Positions 54,474 to 63,200 of a stretch of 64,000 nt of DNA are shown here, in pieces; the first letter of the stretch is position 1; every line of letters starts with the position of its first letter. A program made the position numbers and the translations under genes. Source of the DNA: JAGXLC01 sp041686375. Lineage in GTDB: Bacteria > Bacteroidota > Bacteroidia > Bacteroidales > UBA12077. Below the pieces are notes generated by a model. It did not search any database, was not told the DNA's origin, and worked only from the letters and a program-made list of their open reading frames with translations. The stretch is from positions 10,662-74,661 of the forward strand of contig JAWLEB010000012.1 of the NCBI GenBank assembly GCA_041686375.1. The letters are read 5' to 3'.

Positions 54474-55247
54474 ATGAAAAAACTCGTTTTTCTCATCATC
54501 CTCTTCGCTCTTTCGAGCGAAGGAATCTCCCAACAGCTCCTTATCGTTTGTGAACCTGGCTACAGGGTGTACCTCGATGACACGCTCAAGGGTGTCACGA
54601 GCGATGCCCAGGATGGCTTGCTCATAGAAGGTTTGGCTGTCGGGAGGCGCGAAATCACCGTGAAGAAGAGAAGTGGTTTCATGAAGGTGTTTTTCGTTGA
54701 CATCAAGGAAGGCTTAAACGAACTGATAGTCGAGATTGATAAGAGCGCTGGTTTCCCTCTGAAGGATGGGTACTACGTCACCCGCTTCGCGATACGGGAA
54801 GAACATGCGCTTTTCAATTCTGTCAAGAAACATGACTACCTGATATTGTACATGGGTGCGGACGACCCTTCTACAGAGATCGTGGAATTCGATTGGACGT
54901 CGTATGCAAGGTTCGAGGACGAAAGCAGGACGGTCTATACGATGAAGGACCTCTATTATGGTCTTTTTTTGGATGTCTATAACATCCCTGATCTGCGGCG
55001 GAAACGTCATAGTTACCTCTACTCGGGCGAGATGAAATTAACGGCATCAGGTTATGTAAGTCTCCGAATGATAATCCCTCCTCAAATAGGGGTTAGTAAT
55101 GGTTCTGTCATCATCGGAAACGGCCAGATAGATGAGAACGGCAAGGATTTCACGCTCTATCTGCGTGGTACGAAAGGGCCTGACAGGAATTTCGACAAGG
55201 ATTTTACCTTCAAGTTCGTATCCATGCCGTCCCGGCCAGCCAAATAG
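54474..55247 (+). CDS. exported PEGA-domain protein, paralogue 1
   Basis: Start at ATG 54474 (MKKLVFLIILFALSSEGIS, signal peptide); 257 aa. After the signal peptide comes a PEGA-like domain (LLIVCEPGYRVYLDDTLKGVTS, then GLLIEGLAVGRREITVKK). The remaining about 180 aa are beta-rich with no family recognised (for example DPSTEIVEFDWTSYARFEDE). Pairs with the next gene, which shares the PEGA start and the DNPSTxxxVEFxWT motif, a tandem duplication. Base composition is visibly richer in GC than the neighbours to the left. Confidence 0.75.
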   Translation: MKKLVFLIILFALSSEGISQQLLIVCEPGYRVYLDDTLKGVTSDAQDGLLIEGLAVGRREITVKKRSGFMKVFFVDIKEGLNELIVEIDKSAGFPLKDGYYVTRFAIREEHALFNSVKKHDYLILYMGADDPSTEIVEFDWTSYARFEDESRTVYTMKDLYYGLFLDVYNIPDLRRKRHSYLYSGEMKLTASGYVSLRMIIPPQIGVSNGSVIIGNGQIDENGKDFTLYLRGTKGPDRNFDKDFTFKFVSMPSRPAK

Positions 55248-55280
55248 CAACTCGTTGTCGAATAATCAAAACCAATTGTC

Positions 55281-56093
55281 ATGAAACATATTATTTTCAT
55301 TATTGCCTTGTCCTTCGGGATGGCCTTGCAAGGGGTATCGCAAGAACTCACCATTGTTAGCGAACCTGGATTCGCTGTCTATGTCGATGGTGATTTCAAA
55401 GGTTTAACACCCAACGTACGAAAGGGGCTCGTGTTAGAAGGCCTCCCTCTTGGTACCTGTCGTGTCGTTGTGAAGCTTGATGAACTTTTCTCCAGGGAGT
55501 TCACGGTGGACATCCGTGAGGGTTCAAACGAGATATCTGTGAATGCTTTCGGCGAGGGTATCTTCCCTCGGTCGAACGGGTATTATATCGGTGCTTATGA
55601 CACTGTCTCGGTCGGGCTCTTTGGCCGCGAAGTGACCCGCAATGTCGTACTGTACACCGGCATCGACAACCCTTCCACTAGGGATCGGGTGGAATTCTCT
55701 TGGACTCTGCTTGAGCTTCCTGTCGGTCGTAAGAAGAGCGATAAGCTTATAGAAGTGTATCGTAAGTGGCTCGCTCTTTATAGGGCTTTGGATCGCTCCA
55801 AGGCTCATAGGAATGGCATCTATGGAGGTGAGTTGAGATTCGATGATACCATTGCGTCTTTCAAACTCGACTATGCGGTTCGGGATGGTCGCGACCAGTT
55901 CACAGGCCAGCCCGTATTCGATTACCGGGAGATCCATTGGTTCGCACGACTCAGTGAGGAGGGCAAGCACTTCGTGATGACCTTGCTCGAACCTCCGTCT
56001 GGTCCTGCACTCGATTATTACGGGTCCAAGGGCATGGAGGAGAAGAAAGTGGATTTCTCGTTCGTGCCTTTGACGCCCTGGGAAGAGGAATAG
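55281..56093 (+). CDS. exported PEGA-domain protein, paralogue 2
   Basis: 270 aa. Signal peptide (MKHIIFIIALSFGMALQGVS), PEGA domain (LTIVSEPGFAVYVDGDFKGL and GLVLEGLPLGTCRVVVK), then a beta-rich C-terminal region with DNPSTRDRVEFSWTLLELPV matching the same position of paralogue 1. Located 33 bp after it. A terminator follows. Shared exported repeats and GC-rich codons suggest a small transferred surface-protein cluster. Sample GC in this stretch is about 53% over line 55561-55620. Confidence 0.75.
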   Translation: MKHIIFIIALSFGMALQGVSQELTIVSEPGFAVYVDGDFKGLTPNVRKGLVLEGLPLGTCRVVVKLDELFSREFTVDIREGSNEISVNAFGEGIFPRSNGYYIGAYDTVSVGLFGREVTRNVVLYTGIDNPSTRDRVEFSWTLLELPVGRKKSDKLIEVYRKWLALYRALDRSKAHRNGIYGGELRFDDTIASFKLDYAVRDGRDQFTGQPVFDYREIHWFARLSEEGKHFVMTLLEPPSGPALDYYGSKGMEEKKVDFSFVPLTPWEEE

Positions 56094-56130
56094 TTTTCTT
56101 TGTCGTGTCTGTTTTTTCTCTCACTTCTTG

Positions 56131-56158
56131 AAAGGCTGCACTTCCGCAGCCTTTTTTT
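56131..56158 (+). terminator. intrinsic terminator after the PEGA pair
   Basis: Stem AAAGGCTGC / GCAGCCTTT (56131-56139, 56146-56154) followed by TTTT. Confidence 0.8.
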
Positions 56159-56229
56159 ACACAAATTATTTTCTATATAGTAATATATTCTGCCAAATAT
56201 TTATAAAGCACCCTCGCCTCTCCAAAGCC

Positions 56230-56301
56230 ATGGCCAAGAAAAAGGACGACAGCGGCATCCACGTCCACGCGGAATACAATATTGTAGCAGGCAGTATGTG
56301 A
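56230..56301 (+). pseudogene. 5' fragment of an unknown gene cut by an IS3 remnant
   Basis: ATG 56230 begins MAKKKDDSGIHVHAEYN, with GC-rich, coding-like codons, and runs to a stop at 56299-56301. From about 56271 the nucleotides belong instead, in another frame, to an IS3 transposase remnant (GIQYCSRQYVSLLQ). So the gene is truncated after about 14 codons. No family recognised. Confidence 0.4.
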
Positions 56302-56543
56302 GCTTATTACAGAAAAATCGGATAAAAATTAGCATGACCGAAGAAAACCACTGTTATGAAAACGCTATAGCCGAGCGAGTTAACGGAATCCTGAAAGATG
56401 AGTTTTATCTTGATCAAACCTTTTTTTACCTTGCTATTGCTAGAAAAGCTAGTAAAAATGCGATTGAAGTATACAATACTCATAGACTTCATTTATCTTT
56501 ACGGTATAAAACACCAGATTCAATGTTTAAACTTAGAGCTTAA
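56271..56543 (+). pseudogene. IS3-family transposase (OrfB) C-terminal remnant
   Basis: About 90 codons from gga at 56271 (GIQYCSRQYVSLLQKNRI) to the stop at 56541-56543. Contains the end of the DDE integrase core, including the conserved Glu region ENAIAERVNGILKDEFYLDQ and HRLHLSLRYKTPDSMF, the IS3 C-terminal signature. The catalytic Asp residues and OrfA are missing, so it is dead. The insertion or recombination point is 56271, where the GC-rich sequence ends. AT-rich bases 56544-56589 may hold the element's right end. Confidence 0.8.
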
Positions 56544-56589
56544 AATAATGTTTAACCTGTAGACTTATTTTAGAAATAGACATTAAACT

Positions 56590-56787
56590 ATGTACCCATA
56601 TCACAATAAAATAAAACAGCGAATAAGGAATAATGAACTTATCAGGTACGAATATGTGGATAGATATAAATCAATAAGTCCATGCCTACTGCTTCACTTT
56701 GAAACAGAACCCAAAATAAGACCAATTAGACAACATAGGTTTGAAGAATACAACCTAATTCTGGAAGAACTAATAAATAACAAATGA
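56590..56787 (+). CDS. small unknown protein coupled to the SDR gene
   Basis: 65 aa (MYPYHNKIKQRIRNNELIRY onward), basic N-terminus, with FETEPKIRPIRQHRFEEYN near the middle. No family recognised. Its stop overlaps the ATG of the next gene by 4 bp (56784-56787), arguing that it is translated. Probably cytoplasmic. Confidence 0.6.
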   Translation: MYPYHNKIKQRIRNNELIRYEYVDRYKSISPCLLLHFETEPKIRPIRQHRFEEYNLILEELINNK

Positions 56788-58211
56788 AAGTACTTCTAAC
56801 AGGAGCAACTGGTTATATTGGTAAAAGACTTCTTCCTGTTTTGGTTGAAGCCGGTTATGACGTGATATGCTGCGTGCGAGATTCTAAAAGGTTCAATCCT
56901 CCTGAATCCATTAAGCAGCAAGTATCAGTAATAGAAATCGACTTATTGGATGAGAAATCGCTTGATCGTATTCCAAAAGACGTTGATGGGGCCTACTACC
57001 TTGTTCATTCGATGTCATCCTCAAGTGAATACAAATCACTAGAAAGAACCTCAGCAATAAATTTTAGAAATGCCCTTGAAAGAACCCATATCAAACATGT
57101 TATCTATCTCAGCGGTATAGTTAATGAATCAGAGCTTTCTGAACATTTGAGTTCTCGAAAGGATGTTGAAACCGAGCTGGGAAAAGGGAACTATAATTTT
57201 ACAACCCTCAGAGCAGGAATAATTATTGGTTCAGGAAGTGCATCCTTTGAGATTATCAGGGATCTGGTGGAAAAACTACCGATCATGATTACACCCAAAT
57301 GGCTAAAAACTAAATGCCAGCCTATTGGAGTATCTGACGTTATTTTTTTCTTATCAAAAACATTATTCAATTCACAAACCTATAACGAGAATTTTGATAT
57401 TGGTGGTCCTGATGTACTCTCCTACAAAGAAATGTTGCTGGGCTTTGCTAAAGCCAGAAATTTAAAGCGTACCATTCTTGTTGTTCCTGTTATGACACCT
57501 AGACTATCTTCGTATTGGCTTTATTTTGTTACATCCACATCTTACCAACTTGCCGTTTCGCTTGTAAACAGCATGAAGATTGAGGTAGTCTGCAGAGACA
57601 ACCGTATTAATTCAATTCTTGGAATTAAGCCAATTAGTTATAGCCAAGCTTTAGAAAAAGCGTTCAGTAAGATTGAAAATAATGAGATAATTTCTAGTTG
57701 GAAAGACTCTTACGCAAGCAGTGGGGTTAACTTTAATGTTTCGGATTTCATACAAGTCCCAACATTTGGATGTTTTATCGATCAGAGAAAAAGTAAAATG
57801 GATGATCGGGAACTATGCCAACGTAAAATTTGGCGTATCGGTGGTGAAACCGGATGGTATTATGCCAATTGGCTTTGGAGACTAAGGGGGTTCTTAGATA
57901 AAATGGTCGGTGGGGTTGGACTCAGAAGAGGGAGAACCAATCTTAATTCAATTAGCCCAGGAGATGCTGTAGACTTTTGGAGGGTTTTATATGCTGATAA
58001 GAATAATTGCCGTTTGCTCTTATTTGCTGAAATGAAACTACCTGGAGAAGCATGGCTAGAGTTTAAGGTTATAGATGACGAACTCGTACAAACTGCTACA
58101 TTTAGACCATTGGGTTTATGGGGTAGACTGTATTGGTATTCGGTGCTACCTTTTCATGGTATAATCTTTAGAGGCATGTTAAAAAATATAACTAAACACA
58201 ACAAAAGCTAA
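56784..58211 (+). CDS. SDR-family oxidoreductase with C-terminal DUF2867
   Basis: 475 aa. NAD(P)-binding Rossmann fold at the start (KVLLTGATGYIGKRLLPVL, TGxxGxxG) in the atypical short-chain dehydrogenase class, continuing to about 290; then a DUF2867 domain (about 330-470) starting ELCQRKIWRIGGETGWYYAN and ending in FHGIIFRGML. Such fusion proteins are common in Bacteroidota with unassigned substrates. Low-GC codons match the backbone. An attC-like repeat follows its end. Confidence 0.88.
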   Translation: MKVLLTGATGYIGKRLLPVLVEAGYDVICCVRDSKRFNPPESIKQQVSVIEIDLLDEKSLDRIPKDVDGAYYLVHSMSSSSEYKSLERTSAINFRNALERTHIKHVIYLSGIVNESELSEHLSSRKDVETELGKGNYNFTTLRAGIIIGSGSASFEIIRDLVEKLPIMITPKWLKTKCQPIGVSDVIFFLSKTLFNSQTYNENFDIGGPDVLSYKEMLLGFAKARNLKRTILVVPVMTPRLSSYWLYFVTSTSYQLAVSLVNSMKIEVVCRDNRINSILGIKPISYSQALEKAFSKIENNEIISSWKDSYASSGVNFNVSDFIQVPTFGCFIDQRKSKMDDRELCQRKIWRIGGETGWYYANWLWRLRGFLDKMVGGVGLRRGRTNLNSISPGDAVDFWRVLYADKNNCRLLLFAEMKLPGEAWLEFKVIDDELVQTATFRPLGLWGRLYWYSVLPFHGIIFRGMLKNITKHNKS

Positions 58212-58247
58212 ACTGCATTAAAACGCAGTTTAGCCAAACCGTTGGGG
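58196..58247 (+). other. attC-like imperfect palindrome
   Basis: Layout: ACACAAC (58196-58202), spacer AAAA, GCTAAACTGC (58207-58216), loop ATTAAAAC, GCAGTTTAGC (58225-58234), spacer CAAACC, GTTGGGG (58241-58247). The inner 10-bp arms are perfectly complementary and the outer ends fit RYYYAAC / GTTRRRY with mismatches. This is the architecture of an integron attC site but shorter than usual and without a clear extrahelical base. Could equally be a terminator hairpin lacking a T tail. Confidence 0.35.
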
Positions 58248-58297
58248 CATAATATTTCGCGGAGTGCCAAAATTATATATATGAAAAATAATACATT

Positions 58298-58927
58298 ATG
58301 ATACATAAGATAAAAACGGTAAGTCAAGGAAACAAAATTACATTTGCTACAACCTGTCCACATTGCGGAAATAATGGCACATTTCAGAATGTATTTGGAC
58401 AAGATACATTCGAATCTAATTATAAATATTGGTATGGTTCTAGAAAGTGTCCTAACCCAAAATGTAATGGGCATATTTTCTTTATTTCGGATCCCGCAGG
58501 TCAATTGATTAAAACTTATCCTTCATTGAAAATTTCTTTTAATAGTGAAAGAATTCCTGATAGGATAAAAAATACATTCGATGAAGCACTTATTTGTCAT
58601 GCAAATAATTGCTTTATTGCATCGGCTATCATGATTAGAAAAACTTTAGAGGAAATTTGTCTAGAGAAATCTTCTGAAGGTGAAAATCTATTTAAACGAA
58701 TAGAAAACCTAAAATCAAAAATTGTTATACCAGAGGAATTGATTAATGGAATGCAGGAATTAAGGTTGTTGGGGAATGATGCTGCACATATTGAGGCAAA
58801 AACATATGAACAGATTGGTAAGGATGAGCTTGAAATTTCAATAGAATTCACAAAAGAAATTTTGAAAGCTGTTTATCAATATGAGAGTTTACTGGATAAA
58901 TTAAGAAATTTAAAACAAGAAGAATAA
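58298..58927 (+). CDS. DUF4145 (HEPN-type) protein with N-terminal zinc ribbon
   Basis: 209 aa. Zinc ribbon at about 20-60 (CPHCGNNG and CPNPKCNG, four Cys). The DUF4145 domain (about 95-200) carries LRLLGNDAAHIEAKTYE, the RxxGNxxAH pattern that corresponds to the HEPN catalytic-loop motif. HEPN domains are often ribonucleases or nucleotide-binding modules in defence systems; here the exact activity is open. Followed after 16 bp by a GIY-YIG protein, and flanked by attC-like sequences. Confidence 0.8.
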   Translation: MIHKIKTVSQGNKITFATTCPHCGNNGTFQNVFGQDTFESNYKYWYGSRKCPNPKCNGHIFFISDPAGQLIKTYPSLKISFNSERIPDRIKNTFDEALICHANNCFIASAIMIRKTLEEICLEKSSEGENLFKRIENLKSKIVIPEELINGMQELRLLGNDAAHIEAKTYEQIGKDELEISIEFTKEILKAVYQYESLLDKLRNLKQEE

Positions 58928-58943
58928 CCAAACTTTATATCTT

Positions 58944-59267
58944 ATGGCAAAAGAAACTGTTAATCTAAGTGAGATTAATTTGGATGATTTACCCCAAAGA
59001 AAATCTGTTTATGCAATTTTTGCACAATCAAAAGATAATCTAGAACCAATTAATTGTCGTTATGTTGGCGAAACAGATAACCTTGAAGAAAGAACTAAAG
59101 TTCATTTCAATGAAGAAAAAGAACAGAATGAATGTTTAAAAGAGTTCATGCAATCTTCAAAAACAAAGATTATGATTTATGAGCTTTTACCAAATACAGA
59201 TAAACAGGAACGGTTAAAAAAGGAGGAGTCATGGATAAAGCTATATAAGCCCAAATGTAATGAATAA
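58944..59267 (+). CDS. GIY-YIG-like nuclease, small
   Basis: 107 aa. Fits the GIY-YIG fold: SVYAIFA stands for the GIY strand, CRYVGETDNLEERTKVHF for the YIG motif with following Arg and His, and KKEESWIKLYKPKCN holds the metal-binding Glu and Asn at the end. The diagnostic Tyr residues of GIY are modified, so activity is not certain. Start ATG at 58944. Sits 16 bp after the DUF4145 gene, likely one transcript. Confidence 0.75.
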   Translation: MAKETVNLSEINLDDLPQRKSVYAIFAQSKDNLEPINCRYVGETDNLEERTKVHFNEEKEQNECLKEFMQSSKTKIMIYELLPNTDKQERLKKEESWIKLYKPKCNE

Positions 59268-59274
59268 AATACTA

Positions 59275-59300
59275 TGCCCAACATGCTATATACTTTGCGA
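59275..59300 (+). other. possible 5' half of an attC-like site
   Basis: GCCCAAC at 59276-59282 fits the RYYYAAC end of an attC site and is followed by TGCTATATACTTTGCGAC, the style of an attC left half. No matching GTTGGGC follows before the structured block, so the site is partial or broken. Confidence 0.3.
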
Positions 59301-59329
59301 CAAGAAGTTGTTAGTCAGACTATTAAACG

Positions 59330-59530
59330 TTCATTGAATGATTTAGTCCATCGTGCTGCCGATGGTTTCCTACTCCGGCATGCATCCCCGGCGACGGGGT
59401 TGTGTAAAGCCCGGACGACAACGTAGCCATATCTTCCAGTACCAGGAAGTGAGGAGCTCCTTCTCCGTAGTAATACTACGAAGGAGAAGTTAGGAATGAA
59501 TGGTATGGTAATCCGGCAGACGACGGAGAA
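59330..59530. other. structured, non-coding block
   Basis: Four consecutive hairpins: CCATCG/CGATGG (59348-59365), CCCCG/CGGGG (59386-59399), CTTCC/GGAAG (59433-59449) and CTTCTCC-GTAG / CTAC-GGAGAAG (59460-59489). GC-richer than the backbone. Reading frames here are short and show no family. Such a run suggests a remnant of a structured RNA, for example a group II intron domain or mobile-element end, but I see no diagnostic motif. Confidence 0.4.
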
Positions 59531-59566
59531 CTATCGATCAAGATTCGTTAGGATGAATAGGCCAAA

Positions 59567-59600
59567 GGTACCCCCTACTGGCGCAAACGTCCACTTGTCC
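59567..59600 (-). repeat. REP-like palindromic unit, copy 1
   Basis: On the minus strand: GGACAAGTGGACGTTTGCGC followed by CAGTAGGGGG. It aligns with the unit at 59854 (CAAGCGGACGCTTGCGCTAGTTGGG in pieces) with several substitutions. Confidence 0.6.
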
Positions 59601-59641
59601 ATTTTTGCCGGGCTCACATCATTAATATTACTCACCGAATT

Positions 59642-59843
59642 TACTCTATACTCAAAAACCTTTTCTTCCACTATAATCAACAGCACTACTATACATGTAT
59701 TCTTCAGGCCTAAAAACAAATCCTTCGTTTACAGGATTACTATGGAGATATTCAAATTTTTGCTTTCTAATCGTATTATTATCTATCCTCTGATGAAGAC
59801 CTCTATCCAATACACGGTTGCAAAACTTATATTTTAGGTTCAT
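59642..59843 (-). pseudogene. REP-associated tyrosine transposase (RAYT) C-terminal remnant
   Basis: Read on the minus strand: VLDRGLHQRIDN, KFEYLHSNPVNEGFVFRPEE, YMYSSAVDYSGRKGF. The KxEYLHSNPV...YSSA...Y pattern is the C-terminus of Y1-type transposases (TnpA-REP). The N-terminal catalytic His and Tyr region is absent. A one-base deletion makes KGF-stop where a second scrap at 63778-63812 continues KGFLSIE. REP units lie on both sides, in opposite orientation. Confidence 0.75.
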
Positions 59844-59850
59844 TCAAATG

Positions 59851-59885
59851 GTTCGCAAGCGGACGCTTGCGCTAGTTGGGAACGA
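59851..59885 (+). repeat. REP-like palindromic unit, copy 2
   Basis: Perfect palindrome CGCAAGCG-GA-CGCTTGCG (59854-59871) followed by CTAGTTGGGAACG. Its orientation is opposite to copy 1, so the two bracket the RAYT remnant as inverted REPs. Confidence 0.75.
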
Positions 59886-60262
59886 CGCGTTGCCCTGAAT
59901 TCTCTGTTCACTTTCTTTTGATTTTAAAATATATTTTCTAATTTTATTATGAAACCCGGGCTACCTGTTTTGTAACAAAGAATTGGGCAATGACGGGCTT
60001 GTTGCTGAAAGTAATTGAATTGAGAATGGACTGAAGTTTTTGACATGGTATGACTATGAAATCTTCATCAAGTGAAATCCGAATGCACAAACCGGCATTA
60101 AAAGAGGGGAACTGAAACATGAGGATTTTACTGCGGTGAATTGTGCATCACTCAAATGACAGACTAGTATTATGCGAACATACAAACATTTGTAAATATT
60201 TTATGCAGCTCAGCAAATCGAAATCCACAAATCCATTATAAAAAAAGAAAGGAGTCAACCCC
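59886..60262. other. intergenic, no convincing gene
   Basis: About 375 bp, partly AT-rich, between REP copy 2 and the 1128-aa gene. I see no full ORF. The last 14 bp carry an AAAGGAG Shine-Dalgarno-like run that fits the start at 60263. Confidence 0.5.
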
Positions 60263-63200
60263 ATGTTTCCAAGCATTGTGAAAGTACAGAAACAGTTAAA
60301 AAAATTGCTTTACAAAACTTTAAGAATCTTCCATCCTTCCGGGATGGTTTTGATGTTATTGCTTGCCTTTATTTTGTCTAATCTTTCCCGGGTTTCTGCC
60401 CAGAATGACCTGCAGGAAAATGAGAGCAACGATAAATTGATGTCCGCTCAAACTTTCAAGGATCTGGAGATGCGTAATATCGGACCGGCACTGATGTCGG
60501 GCCGCATCGCCGATATTGCAATCCATCCAGACAACCCCCATCTCTGGTATGTAGCAGTGGGTTCAGGAGGTGTCTGGAAAACCACCAATTCCGGTACCAC
60601 ATGGGAACCCATCTTTGATGACCAGACTTCCTATTCCATCGGCTGTGTCACCATCGATCCCCACAATCCCAAACGCATATGGGTGGGTACAGGAGAAAAT
60701 GTTGGCGGCCGCCATGTTGGCTATGGCGATGGTATATACATGAGCGAGGATGGCGGTCAGACCTGGACCAACATGGGACTCAAACTATCCCAGCACATCT
60801 CCAAAATCATCGTGCATCCTGAAAAACCAGGCACTTTATGGGTTGCAGCCCAGGGACCCCTCTGGTCAGCCGGTGGACAGCGCGGTCTTTACAAAACCAC
60901 CAATGGGGGCAAAACCTGGCAAAATACTCTCAATCCAGATAAATGGACCGGCGTTACCGACGTAGTGATCGACCCCCGCAATCCCAATCGGCTATATGCA
61001 GCCACGTGGCAGCGGCATCGCACGGAAGCCGCTTATATGGGTGGTGGACCCCAAACGGGTATTCATCGCAGCGAAGACGGTGGAGAAAACTGGAAAGAAC
61101 TGAAAAAAGGCCTTCCCAAAAAGGATATGGGCAAGATCGGTCTGGCTATCTCTCCCCAGCGACCCGATGTCGTCTATGCCGTCATAGAAACGGAACTTCG
61201 CAAAGGCGGCCTTTGGCGTTCCGACGACCGGGGAACCCACTGGGAAAAACGCTCCGATGTGCATTCCGGCGGAACCGGTCCGCATTACTACCAGGAACTT
61301 TATGCCAGCCCCAACCAATTCGATAAGATCTACCTGGCTGATGTAGTCACCCGGGTTTCCGAGGACGGAGGCAAAACCTTCAGCCCTTTAAGCTCCAATA
61401 ACGTCCATGGCGACCATCACGCCCTGGCATTGAGGGAAGGTAAACCGGGTTACCGCCTCCTGGGTACCGATGGAGGCGTCTATGAGAGCTTTGATGGGGA
61501 AAAAACGTGGCGCTTTATGGATAACCTGCCGGTAACCCAGTTCTATAAAGTATCAGTGGATGATAAAAAGCCTTTTTACACAGTTTATGGAGGTACCCAG
61601 GACAACAACACCCAAGGTGGCCCCTCGCGTACCGACAACGTCAACGGCATTCGCAATTCCGACTGGTTCATTACCCTATTTGCCGATGGTCATGAAACGG
61701 CAACCGAACCCGGTAATCCCGATATCATGTATTGTGAATGGCAACGGGGTAACCTGGTCCGTGTCGACCGAACCACCGGTGAAAAAGTGTATATCCAACC
61801 CCAACCTGATGCCGGCGATCCCCCACAACGCTTTAACTGGGATTCTCCCATCGAAATCAGTCCTCATAAACCCACCCGTCTTTATTTTGCATCTCAGAAC
61901 GTGTGGCGTTCTGAAGACCGTGGTGACAGCTGGGAAAAGATTTCCGGAGACCTGACCCGCAACGAGGACCGTCTGAAATTTAAATTTATGGGTCGCCAGT
62001 GGAGCTGGAACTCGGCCTGGGATATGGTAGCCATGTCCAACTATAATACAATAACCCAACTGGATGAATCTCCCTTGAAAGAAGGACTCATCTATGCAGG
62101 TACAGACGACGGACTCATTCAGGTTACCGAGGATGGCGGAGAAAACTGGCAGCAGATTGAAGTCAGCTCTTTCCCCGGCATCGAAGATGACCGGGCCTTT
62201 GTGAACGATATCCGTGCCAGCCTGCACGACGTAAACACCGTATTCGCCGTGATCGATCTGCATAAATCGGGCGATTTCCGCCCCCTTATCTATAAGAGTA
62301 CCGACCGGGGCAAGTCCTGGCAACGTATATCGGACGACCTACCGGAACGTCACATCGCATGGAGGATCATGCAGGATCATAAGAAAAAGGATCTGCTGTT
62401 CGCCGCCACCGAGTTCGGAATCTTCTTTACAGTGAATGGGGGAGAAAACTGGACCGAATTGACTGCCAGTGCTCCCAATATTGCCTTCCGCGACCTGTCC
62501 ATCCAGCGGAGGGAAAACGACTTGGTCGGCGCCTCTTTTGGCCGGGGTATATGGATACTCGATGATTATACACCCTTGCGCAATGTATCTCAGGAACAGT
62601 TGGAAAATGAAGCGATCCTTTTTGATTCCCGCAGAGCCTGGTGGTATATTCAGCGCTCACCATTAGGAGACGATGGAAAGTCTTCACAAGGCGATTCCTA
62701 TTTCATAGCACCCAATCCCCCTTACGGTGCGGTCTTTACCTATTACCTGAAGGAGAGCCTGAAGACGCGTGAAGAAAAGCGGAAGAAAAAGGAAAAGAAA
62801 ATGGCCGAAATGGATGAATATCAGCCCTATCCCGGATGGGATGCACTTCATAAAGAGCGCACCGAACCGGAACCCAGGATTCTCCTTACCATTAAAGATC
62901 AAGAGGGAGAAGTGGTTCGCCGTGTTTCCGGACCAACAAGTAAAGGATTACACCGGGTATCCTGGAACCTTCGCTATCCACCTGCCGAACTGCCTGATGA
63001 CCAGGAAAGCTATATCACCGAAGAGGGTAACGGACCTATGGTAGCTCCCGGTACCTACCAGGTGACCCTCTCCAAACAGGTAAGGGGTGAAACCATCCAA
63101 CTGGCCGGACCGACCGAATTCAAGGTAAAACGTATGCGCCAGCTTGCCATAGAAGGCAAAAGTACGGATAAAGTAGCCGCTTTCTGGCAACGCATCTCAG

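Noticed and set aside
59496..59719. Short frames in the structured and REP block
   Set aside because: They overlap REP palindromes and hairpins, with no recognisable protein pattern.
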